Source of the DNA: an uncultured Lachnospiraceae bacterium
GTDB lineage: Bacteria; Bacillota; Clostridia; Lachnospirales; Lachnospiraceae
Direction of reading: 5' to 3'
NCBI GenBank assembly: GCA_902779305.1
Contig: CACZBD010000006.1
Coordinates: 1 to 64,000, forward strand
Length of the DNA stretch: 64,000 nucleotides
The position numbers were made by a program, and so were the translations under genes. Under the pieces are notes generated by a model that ran no database searches, was not told the DNA's origin, and saw nothing but the letters and a program-made list of their open reading frames with translations. Below, in pieces: positions 45,451 to 52,971 of this stretch. Each line of letters opens with the position of its first letter. The stretch's first letter is position 1.

Positions 45451-46926
45451 CTACTGCAGATATCCTGCCACGGCATCTTTCATGGCAGCGATCTCACAGA
45501 CATCTTTATGAAGGATCTCAGCATTCCGGATGCCCTCGACGGCATTCGGAATTTTTTCGCCCCAAAGTTCGCAGAGCCTGTCCGCCATAGCAAAATCATC
45601 CGCAGGAATACTTTCTTTATCGATGGCTTTTAATACGCTCTCGCTGAACTTATAAGGACTTGCGGTGGACAAGACAACGCTCTTTGCTACAGTGCCGCTC
45701 TCTTCTTTCCATTTTTTATCCGCAAATGCAGCAACGGCCGTATGCGGATCGATCACATAGCCGCAGGCATCGTAGACCGACCTGATCGTCTCCTTTACCT
45801 GCTCTTCCGTTGCCCATACGCCGTAAAAATCACGCAGATAGGCTTTCATTTCTTCCGTGATCTCGTATTTCCCGGTCTTGGCAAGACTCTCCATCAGTTC
45901 CCTGTTCTTAACATCATCTTCCCCGCAGGATAAATAGATGAGTCTTTCCAGATTGGAAGAGATCAGGATATCCATGGACGGAGACGTGGTCAGGACAAAG
46001 TTTCTGTTCCTGTCATAAACGCCTGTTTTGAAAAAGTCAAACAGCACGTTGTTCTCGTTGCTCGCGCAGATCAGCTTTCCGACGGGAAGTCCCATTTTTT
46101 TGGCTAAAAACCCTGCCAGGATGTTGCCGAAGTTACCTGTCGGCACCGTGAAATTCAGTTCTTCGCCCGCTTTGATCGCGCCGTTTCCTACCATTCTTCC
46201 GTACGCATACACATAATAAACGATCTGCGGGATGAGACGTCCGATGTTGATGGAATTTGCGGAGGAAAAGCAGAACCCCTTCTCATCCAGTTCCTTTTTG
46301 AAAGCCTCATCATTGAAGATCTTCTTCACGCCGCTCTGGCAGTCATCAAAGTTCCCTTTTACGGCGATCACCTTCGTATTGCTTTCCTTTGTGGTCACCA
46401 TCTGCAGTTCCTGAATATGGCTGACACCGCCTTTGGGATAGAACACGATGATCCTTGTGCCTTTTACGCCGCCAAACCCTGCAAGCGCCGCTTTTCCGGT
46501 ATCACCGGAAGTGGCCGTTAAGATCACGACTTCCTTATCCACATGATTTTTCTTCATGGCACAGGTCAGTAAATGCGGCAGAAGGGATAAAGCCATATCT
46601 TTAAACGCTATGGTAGCTCCGTGATACAGTTCCAGAAAATACTGATCGTTTGCCTGATGAACGGGCGCGATCTCTTTCGTATCGAACTTTTCGTCATAGG
46701 CTTTCCCGATGCAGTCCTTCAGTTCCTCTTCCGTGAAATCATCCAGGAAATCCTTCATGACAAGATATGCGGTTTCACAATAAGAAAGCGCAGGCAGTTT
46801 CTCAAGCGGAATAGCGAGTTTCGGAACAGACACGGGTAAAAACAGTCCGCCGTCATCTGCAAGCCCTTTAATGATCGCCTGTGAGGCAGTCAGTGTCGCA
46901 CTGCTGCGCGTACTTTTATACTGCAT
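45451..46926 (-). CDS. thrC: Threonine synthase
   Basis: A PLP enzyme converting O-phosphohomoserine to threonine. The 491 residues match the longer class I form. The PLP lysine sits in GATIAFKDMALSLLP, and the phosphate-binding VILTATSGDTGKAALAGF and the late TVPTGNFGNILAG loops are clear. The N-terminus YKSTRSS is typical. The ribosome binding site AAGGAG lies within the end of a 43-codon gene that stops 3 bases before the ATG, so translation is probably coupled. Other threonine genes (hom, thrB) are not present in the window. Confidence 0.96.
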   Translation of the reverse strand: MQYKSTRSSATLTASQAIIKGLADDGGLFLPVSVPKLAIPLEKLPALSYCETAYLVMKDFLDDFTEEELKDCIGKAYDEKFDTKEIAPVHQANDQYFLELYHGATIAFKDMALSLLPHLLTCAMKKNHVDKEVVILTATSGDTGKAALAGFGGVKGTRIIVFYPKGGVSHIQELQMVTTKESNTKVIAVKGNFDDCQSGVKKIFNDEAFKKELDEKGFCFSSANSINIGRLIPQIVYYVYAYGRMVGNGAIKAGEELNFTVPTGNFGNILAGFLAKKMGLPVGKLICASNENNVLFDFFKTGVYDRNRNFVLTTSPSMDILISSNLERLIYLSCGEDDVKNRELMESLAKTGKYEITEEMKAYLRDFYGVWATEEQVKETIRSVYDACGYVIDPHTAVAAFADKKWKEESGTVAKSVVLSTASPYKFSESVLKAIDKESIPADDFAMADRLCELWGEKIPNAVEGIRNAEILHKDVCEIAAMKDAVAGYLQ

Positions 46927-46929
46927 CCT

Positions 46930-47061
46930 TTAATTCTCCTTTTCTCCGGCCTTTTTGGCATCGGATGCGTCTTTGAGATCACGCAGTTTTTTGCCGAGGA
47001 TCACGGCAACCACAATGATCGCAATGCTGATCAGCGTTAATAAGACGTAAGTTGTAATCAT
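46930..47061 (-). CDS. 43-residue single-span membrane peptide upstream of thrC
   Basis: A small open frame (43 residues) with a strong site, AAGGAAGGAG before the ATG. The N-terminal 22 residues are almost all hydrophobic (MITTYVLLTLISIAIIVVAV at the start), followed by a charged tail rich in Lys, Asp and Glu. It is therefore predicted to be an inner membrane peptide with a cytoplasmic tail. It ends 3 bases before thrC, and its last codons contain the thrC ribosome binding site. I recognise no homologue. It may be a regulatory or coupling peptide, but its function is unknown. Confidence 0.7.
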   Translation of the reverse strand: MITTYVLLTLISIAIIVVAVILGKKLRDLKDASDAKKAGEKEN

Positions 47062-47091
47062 GATACAGACTCCTTCCTTATTCGTTCAAAA

Positions 47092-47574
47092 TCATATCAT
47101 TTCGGTAATCTCATCGTCAAGCAGGTCCTCCGAATCCGCGGCTGTGGTCGCAAGCTTGTCGCAGCGTTCGTTCTGCTCGTGACCGTCATGTCCCTTGACC
47201 CAGATAAAGTGTACCTTGTGCGGTTCCATGGCCTTCAGCAGCCGTTTCCACAGATCAACATTTAAAACCGGCTTTTTGTCGCTCTTTTTCCAGCCGTTTT
47301 TCATCCAGCTGTCGATCCAGTGACTGTTGAACGCTTCCGTCACATACTTGGAATCCGAGATCACGTCCACTTCGCAGGGTCTGATCAGCGCTTCAAGACC
47401 TGTGATCACGCCCATCAGTTCCATCCGGTTATTCGTCGTTTTCTTATAACCGGCGCTGTACGTCCGCTCGTGAAGGGTTCCTTTCGGATCCACATATTCA
47501 ATGATCGTGCCGTATCCGCCGGGTCCCTCCGGATTGCTTCTTGCGGATCCGTCCGAATAAATGGTTACTTTCAT
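47092..47574 (-). CDS. rnhA: Ribonuclease HI
   Basis: Cleaves RNA in RNA-DNA hybrids. The 160-residue protein has the acidic metal ligands in VTIYSDGSARSNPEGPGGYG, the ELMGVITGLEAL helix Glu, VISDSKYV Asp and the later WVKGHDGHEQNERCDKLA Asp/His loop. I place the start at 47574. Its ATG shares four bases (ATGA) with the stop of the upstream MutS-like gene, and GGAGAGTGATACC serves as the site. A translation start 15 bases upstream is possible. The tight coupling to a MutS-like gene is notable, as both act on nucleic acids. Confidence 0.95.
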   Translation of the reverse strand: MKVTIYSDGSARSNPEGPGGYGTIIEYVDPKGTLHERTYSAGYKKTTNNRMELMGVITGLEALIRPCEVDVISDSKYVTEAFNSHWIDSWMKNGWKKSDKKPVLNVDLWKRLLKAMEPHKVHFIWVKGHDGHEQNERCDKLATTAADSEDLLDDEITEMI

Positions 47575-49259
47575 GGTATCACTCTCCACCGGTTTGTGCT
47601 TAAAAAGCCCGCGGCCGCTTCTTCCGCTTCCCGGATCACCTCATCGCCAAAACCTGTCAGCGCAAGCAGTCTGATCGCATTCTTTGTGGCGGAAGGGCCT
47701 TCCATTAAACGGTAATTGAATCTGACATCATTCTCATCGATCTCTTCTTCGAAATGATAATTTGTAAACCTGTTTTTTAAGATCTTGGTCAGTTCAATGT
47801 CGTGCGTTGCCGCAAACGTTAAGGTATTCTTTTGGTCAAGTTCCGCCAAGATCCGCGAAGATGCCGCGATCCGCTCCACCGTGTTGGTCCCGCGAAGCAC
47901 TTCATCGATAAAGCAGAGCACGGGTGCTTCGTTTAGACCGGATTGGTCTAAAATCCGTTTTAACGATCTGATCTCGACAATAAAATAACTTTCTCCTCTT
48001 AAGATCTGATCTGTCAGCGCCATGGACGTCATCAGACGGACTCTGCAGGCCTTGTATGATAAAGCAGGCACCAGCTGAACGGTCTGCGCTAACAGCGCGC
48101 AGATCGCAACAGTTTTGATAAAAGTCGATTTTCCGGAAGCATTCGATCCGGTGATCAGTATCCCGCCGTCTGCCCTGATCGAATTCTTCACGGGATCATG
48201 AAGCAGCGGATGAAACGCTTCCTTTACTTCTATGACTTTTTCGGATACAAATTCCGGTCTCGTAAGTTCCGGAAGCGCTTTTCTTAAGTTTCCAACGGCA
48301 ATGGCCGCATCATATTTTCCGAGGATCCTTCTTAATGTTTCGATCTCCTCATCATGCGTCTTTAAGAACGAAAGCATCGAGTTGAACTTGATGATGTCGA
48401 TATGAAACAGGATCCTGATATAATCAAACAGCAGATCAAAAATGTTCGAGGAAAACTGAACATTTCCGGAAAGAAAGAACATATTTTTCTTAAAGACCCT
48501 GCATGATCTGATGATCTCATCCAGCTTATCAAGTTCTTCCTGCCCTGCTTTATTATGAAGCGCTTTGATCTTTTCCGCAACGCCAAGCATCCGGTGAATG
48601 TAGAAGAAGGTCGTAAAGTACGGTGTGATCTTTGCTTTCCCCTGATAATACGAGATCACACTGTATGCGATCATCACGACCAGCATCAGGACGCCGATGC
48701 CCGGCCATACAAAGATCAGCGCAATGCTTAGAAGGAGCAGCGCATCCATGACATAATGCTTCAGGTTCTTCTCTTCTTTCAGGTCCTTCGCATATCCTAA
48801 GATGTCCGTGATCGAAAAGTTTTTGATCTTTCCGAGCGCATGCAGTTCCATCTGCATGCTGATGCGATCCTCTTCATGTGTAAGGAAATACTCCATCAGT
48901 TCGTAAAAACCATTGTCCTCCTTTAAGGACATGCAATGCAGCATATGATACAGAAACTCCTCACCGACGGAGGACTGCGTCGCGTTACACATTGCAAAGA
49001 TCTCATTCATGTTGAGATCGTTCCACGTAATATCATCGATCACGAAACAATCCTGCAGATCGTTTCCGGCCACCTTTTCATGATACTTCCCGATCCGTTC
49101 AAAGTCGGATGCGTGCATCTCATTTTCAGGAAGCGTGCCGTAGTTTTCCTGCAGGAACTGTTTCAGCGTTTTGAGCTTGTTCATCCGGCTGATCCTGCCC
49201 GATACATAAAATACCAGGATCAGAAATACGATCACACCGGGAAAGATCCATTGCTCCAT
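47571..49259 (-). CDS. Membrane-anchored MutS-like ATPase
   Basis: A 562-residue protein with the MutS ATPase domain at about 350-540: Walker A GSNASGKSTFIKT, Walker B CFIDEVLRGTNTVERIAAS and the His-containing switch FAATHDIEL. Ahead of it are helical core segments but no mismatch-recognition domain I and no C-terminal Smr domain. The N-terminus has a hydrophobic segment (about 5-21) and a second strongly hydrophobic region near 170-205, so it appears membrane-bound, unlike MutS and MutS2. It is a known but poorly characterised MutS-related group. It is 12 bases after the amidohydrolase gene and overlaps rnhA. Its function is not established. Confidence 0.85.
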   Translation of the reverse strand: MEQWIFPGVIVFLILVFYVSGRISRMNKLKTLKQFLQENYGTLPENEMHASDFERIGKYHEKVAGNDLQDCFVIDDITWNDLNMNEIFAMCNATQSSVGEEFLYHMLHCMSLKEDNGFYELMEYFLTHEEDRISMQMELHALGKIKNFSITDILGYAKDLKEEKNLKHYVMDALLLLSIALIFVWPGIGVLMLVVMIAYSVISYYQGKAKITPYFTTFFYIHRMLGVAEKIKALHNKAGQEELDKLDEIIRSCRVFKKNMFFLSGNVQFSSNIFDLLFDYIRILFHIDIIKFNSMLSFLKTHDEEIETLRRILGKYDAAIAVGNLRKALPELTRPEFVSEKVIEVKEAFHPLLHDPVKNSIRADGGILITGSNASGKSTFIKTVAICALLAQTVQLVPALSYKACRVRLMTSMALTDQILRGESYFIVEIRSLKRILDQSGLNEAPVLCFIDEVLRGTNTVERIAASSRILAELDQKNTLTFAATHDIELTKILKNRFTNYHFEEEIDENDVRFNYRLMEGPSATKNAIRLLALTGFGDEVIREAEEAAAGFLSTNRWRVIP

Positions 49260-49271
49260 GGTTTTTACCCG

Positions 49272-50537
49272 TTACGTTAATCTGCGAAGAATGTCGTTTG
49301 CTTCCCTGTAGATCACTTCCGGATCGGTTCCGATGTTGAATTTCCCGTCCTCATAAAGGATCTTACCGGCAACCATGGTCAGTTTCACGTTCTGTTTGGA
49401 TCCGGAATAGACCAGGTTTCTGACGATATCGTTTTCCGGCTGCATATTGGGCTGGTGCATGTCGATCATGATAAGATCCGCCCATTTGCCGACGGACAGT
49501 ACATCGCAGTCATTTAACCCCATGGCCTTCGCACCGCCGATGGTCGCCATCTTCAGCACGTCAACACCGTCCACGGAAGACGCATCCTCTTCACGGATAT
49601 TGGAAAGGGAGAACACCAGGCTCATCTCCTTGAACATATCCAGGCAGTTGTTGCTCGAAGGGCCGTCCGTCCCGATCGCCACGTTGATCCCTTCCTGCAG
49701 GAATCGTTTTACCGGCGCGATGCCGCTTGCGAGTTTGGTGTTGGAGCCGGGATTGGTGACAACGGAAAGGCCGCGATTTTTAAACACTTCGATATCCTCA
49801 TCGGAAAAATGCACGCAGTGATAACCGCCGCCGCCATAGTCAAACATACCAAGAGAATTTAAGAATACGGTCGGTGTCATGCCGTACCGCTGTCTGCACT
49901 CAAAGACTTCTTTTCTCGTCTCGGAATTGTGCGTATAAACAGGCGCATGATATTTGTGCGCAAGCTCCGAGATCTTTTCGAGCAGTTCCCTGTCGCAGGT
50001 GTATTCCGCATGAAATCCGAGCTTAAAGGAGGTCAGGTCATTGACGCCGTTCAATTTGTTGTACCTCTCTTCCAGTACTTCGAGCGTCGGCCCGAACTTG
50101 TTGATGCCGCTGACCTGTACCAGACGCATGCCGCATTCAATGAACGCATCCGCAATGGACTCCGGCGTCAGATACATGTCGAATACGGCGGTCACACCGC
50201 TCGTCAAATATTCCAGGATCGCCAGTTTGGAAAGCAGCGCCACATCGGACGGGCTCATCTTCGCTTCCAGCGGAAAGATCTTGGTTTCGAGCCATTCCTG
50301 CAGGGGAAGTCCGTCCGCATAAGTCCGCATCAGGGTCATGCCCGAATGCGTATGCGCGTTCTTGAAGCCCGGCAGCAGCAGATTTCTCTTGCAGTCGATC
50401 TCCCGGTCCCATTTTACATCCGGCTCATTTTCACTGCCGATATAGCTGATCTTTCCATCCTTGACATGCAGTTCGCCTTCCACAAGTTTGGTATCCTGCA
50501 TGGTCAGGATCCTGGCATTGTAAAATCTAATGTTCAT
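49272..50537 (-). CDS. Amidohydrolase of the MTA/SAH deaminase family
   Basis: A 421-residue metal-dependent deaminase of the amidohydrolase superfamily. The zinc signature NAHTHSGMTL, a metal His in LGFHAEYTC with VYTHNSET, the CVHF site and the metal Asp in AIGTDGPSSNN are present. The family includes 5-methylthioadenosine/S-adenosylhomocysteine deaminase and related adenosine-type or guanine-type enzymes. The substrate cannot be fixed from sequence. Placement behind punA, a nucleoside lipoprotein and cdd strongly suggests nucleoside or base deamination. The ATG has AAGGAAGGATTTATAAT. Confidence 0.88.
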   Translation of the reverse strand: MNIRFYNARILTMQDTKLVEGELHVKDGKISYIGSENEPDVKWDREIDCKRNLLLPGFKNAHTHSGMTLMRTYADGLPLQEWLETKIFPLEAKMSPSDVALLSKLAILEYLTSGVTAVFDMYLTPESIADAFIECGMRLVQVSGINKFGPTLEVLEERYNKLNGVNDLTSFKLGFHAEYTCDRELLEKISELAHKYHAPVYTHNSETRKEVFECRQRYGMTPTVFLNSLGMFDYGGGGYHCVHFSDEDIEVFKNRGLSVVTNPGSNTKLASGIAPVKRFLQEGINVAIGTDGPSSNNCLDMFKEMSLVFSLSNIREEDASSVDGVDVLKMATIGGAKAMGLNDCDVLSVGKWADLIMIDMHQPNMQPENDIVRNLVYSGSKQNVKLTMVAGKILYEDGKFNIGTDPEVIYREANDILRRLT

Positions 50538-50585
50538 ATTATAAATCCTTCCTTCTTATCTGTTTGTTCCCTGTATGCACGGTCC

Positions 50586-51005
50586 TTACATCAGAAGATT
50601 TGAAGGCCCGAAACTGTTCGGGAGAAGGTCTTCGAGCGCATAAACCTCATAATCTTCAACGGACTTTGCGACAATGACTTTGAACGATTTCGGATCGCAG
50701 AACTCTCTCATGACCTGTCTGCAGATCCCGCAGGGATACGCGAAATCGGAAACCCTGTCACTTCCCTGTTCCACGCCGCCGACGATCGCGATCATCCGGA
50801 ATTCCCGGATCCCTTCGCTGACTGCTTTGAAAAATGCCGTTCTCTCCGCGCAGTTTGTCGCGCCGTATGTCGCATTCTCGATGTTGCAGCCTTCAATGAT
50901 CGTACCGTCCGCGCTAAGTAGCGCTGCGCCGACTCTGAAATGCGAATAGGGCGTATACGCATGCTGTCTTGCATGAAAAGCAGCTCTGATCAGTTGTTCT
51001 TCCAT
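50586..51005 (-). CDS. cdd: Cytidine deaminase
   Basis: Converts cytidine and deoxycytidine to uridine forms. The 139 residues are typical for the homotetrameric enzyme. The zinc ligands and catalytic Glu are in NCAERTAFFKA and PCGICRQVM, and GCNIENATYG is present near the substrate site. GGAGGATGAACC precedes the ATG. It lies between a BMP-type lipoprotein and an amidohydrolase, a nucleoside-salvage cluster. Confidence 0.97.
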   Translation of the reverse strand: MEEQLIRAAFHARQHAYTPYSHFRVGAALLSADGTIIEGCNIENATYGATNCAERTAFFKAVSEGIREFRMIAIVGGVEQGSDRVSDFAYPCGICRQVMREFCDPKSFKVIVAKSVEDYEVYALEDLLPNSFGPSNLLM

Positions 51006-51023
51006 GGTTCATCCTCCGTTCCC

Positions 51024-52109
51024 TTATTCTGCGTCCGATCCGGGATTCGAAAATACCTCATACAGAACCGTCGTATTGACCAAAAGCAGATCCGCCGTCG
51101 TGCCGTCGTTCGTTACGGCATAGGGTTCGACCTGGGCATTGATCAGTTTGGAATAGATCGTATCGTAATCCTCTTGCGTAAAATTCTGAAACTGCGCGTG
51201 TTCCATCGCAAGTCCGATGCCGCCGTTGGAAGCGTTCATCGTCGTTGTGATCCCGCCTTTGAAGCGTTCGTTTTCGAAATCGGAAACGCCGTTGTATACG
51301 CTGTGAGACAGGTTTTTTAAAGCCGAAGTGATCACGGACGGCGATTCTTCATACTGATCCACGTCCACACCGATCACCTTGCCGTTGTTCTCTTCCGCCG
51401 CGCGCATGACGGATTTGCCCATCGCGCCGCCGCATGCAAAGATCACTTCCGTTCCCGTGCCGTACCAGTTTGCCGCATATTCCGCAACATCCGCGCTTTC
51501 AAAATACGTACCGGCATAGCAGTATTTGATCTCCACCTGCCGTCCCATTTCGATCGCAGCATAATCCGCGCCCTGTACATAACCGTAACCGAACCGGATC
51601 ACGGCATCTTCCGCTTCCCCGCCGATAAATCCGAGTCTCGTAAATCCTTCCCTGACGGCCGCATAGCCTGCAAGAAATCCGGCCTGTTCCTCTGCGAATA
51701 CGATCTGCATCACGTTCTTTTCGATCGTAAAGTCCGTCCTGTCCGCATTGTGCACCATGCCGTCCAGAAGGATGAAATGCGTTCTTTTATGATCTTTTTG
51801 TGCTTCATAGACCGCTTCTTCGGGCAGATACCCCGGACACACGATCAGCTTTGCGCCTTTGTCGATCGCCTCGTCGATGGTATCCAGATAGGATTCCTTT
51901 AAGGCTTCCTTGGGCATGTAATAGGCGCAGGGCACTTCATTCTCATCGCAGTATTGCGTGATCCCTTCCCATGCACCCTGATTATAGGACCCGTCCTCTA
52001 TGGTCCCGACATCGGTGATCAGGGCGATCCTTGGTTTCGTGCTGTCACCGCATGCACTGAGCAGTAAGCTTAGAAGCAGCAGTAAAATGATGATCGATCT
52101 CTTTTTCAT
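51024..52109 (-). CDS. BMP-family nucleoside-binding lipoprotein
   Basis: The substrate-binding lipoprotein of an ABC-type nucleoside uptake system (BMP/PnrA family). The start at 52109 has CAGAGGTTTAC and gives a lipoprotein signal: a hydrophobic stretch then LLLSAC with the lipobox Cys at residue 20. A longer frame extends back into punA and is rejected. The mature protein begins PRIALITDVGTIEDGSYNQGAW, the standard family N-terminus, and shows GFIGGEAEDAV and VIGVDVDQYEES later. The permease and ATPase genes are not in the window. It is 16 bases behind punA, so uptake and phosphorolysis are likely linked. Confidence 0.94.
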   Translation of the reverse strand: MKKRSIIILLLLLSLLLSACGDSTKPRIALITDVGTIEDGSYNQGAWEGITQYCDENEVPCAYYMPKEALKESYLDTIDEAIDKGAKLIVCPGYLPEEAVYEAQKDHKRTHFILLDGMVHNADRTDFTIEKNVMQIVFAEEQAGFLAGYAAVREGFTRLGFIGGEAEDAVIRFGYGYVQGADYAAIEMGRQVEIKYCYAGTYFESADVAEYAANWYGTGTEVIFACGGAMGKSVMRAAEENNGKVIGVDVDQYEESPSVITSALKNLSHSVYNGVSDFENERFKGGITTTMNASNGGIGLAMEHAQFQNFTQEDYDTIYSKLINAQVEPYAVTNDGTTADLLLVNTTVLYEVFSNPGSDAE

Positions 52110-52125
52110 GTAAACCTCTGTAAAC

Positions 52126-52950
52126 TTACGCAAACCGTTTGATCGATTCCGTAAGCAGTTTCTTGAATTTCGGTGCCGCCGCATTGGCAGCTTCCTGTAC
52201 TTCCTCATGCGTCAGCGGATTCTTGGAAAGGCCTGCCGCCAGATTGCAGACACACGAGATCGCGCAGATCCGCATTCCCATATGATTTGCGGCGATCGCT
52301 TCCACGACCGTGCTCATGCCGACCGCATCGATCCCGAGTTTGGACAGCATCCGGATCTCAGCGGGTGACTCAAAGGACGGACCCGTCAGCTGCGCATAAA
52401 CGCCTTCTTTCAGATCGATGGCATTCTCTCTTGCCACATCCCGGATCACACCGTTCAGCCGTTCATCATAAACATGACTCATGTCCGGGAACCTGGTCCC
52501 GAGCTTGTCAATATTCTCGCCGATCAAAGGATTCGGCGCAAAGGTGGAAATATGATCGGTCAAAAGCATAAAATCACCGGCCTTAAACGACAGGTTGATC
52601 CCGCCGGACGCATTGGTAAGAAAGAGGATCTTTGCGCCCATCAGCTTCATCAGCCGGATCGGAAGGACCACATCCGTGATCGGATATCCTTCGTAAAAAT
52701 GCACACGCCCCTGCATGCAGACCACCGGAACCTCATCCACATAGCCGAAGATAAACTGTCCCTTATGCCCGGGAACCGTGGATACCGGAAAATTCTCGAT
52801 CTCCTGATAAGGCAGCGTCGATACCACTTTGATATCATTCGCATAATCGCCGAGTCCCGATCCGAGCACCAGCGCAACCTTCGGGATCATCGGGATCTTT
52901 TCCCGGATACTCTCATAGCAGTTTACAAGTTTTTCATAAGCGGGATTCAT
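52126..52950 (-). CDS. punA: Purine nucleoside phosphorylase
   Basis: Phosphorolyses purine nucleosides to base plus (deoxy)ribose-1-phosphate. The 274 residues match the trimeric PNP class I. Motifs visible are LVLGSGLGDYA, VPGHKGQFIFG, QGRVHFYEGYP and the substrate-site VGMSTVVEAIAANHMG. GGAGGTACAAAGA precedes the start. It heads a salvage group (lipoprotein, cdd, amidohydrolase) and complements deoC at 42 kb. Guanosine and inosine are the usual substrates of this class. Confidence 0.96.
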   Translation of the reverse strand: MNPAYEKLVNCYESIREKIPMIPKVALVLGSGLGDYANDIKVVSTLPYQEIENFPVSTVPGHKGQFIFGYVDEVPVVCMQGRVHFYEGYPITDVVLPIRLMKLMGAKILFLTNASGGINLSFKAGDFMLLTDHISTFAPNPLIGENIDKLGTRFPDMSHVYDERLNGVIRDVARENAIDLKEGVYAQLTGPSFESPAEIRMLSKLGIDAVGMSTVVEAIAANHMGMRICAISCVCNLAAGLSKNPLTHEEVQEAANAAAPKFKKLLTESIKRFA

Positions 52951-52971
52951 TCTTTGTACCTCCTGTGATTT

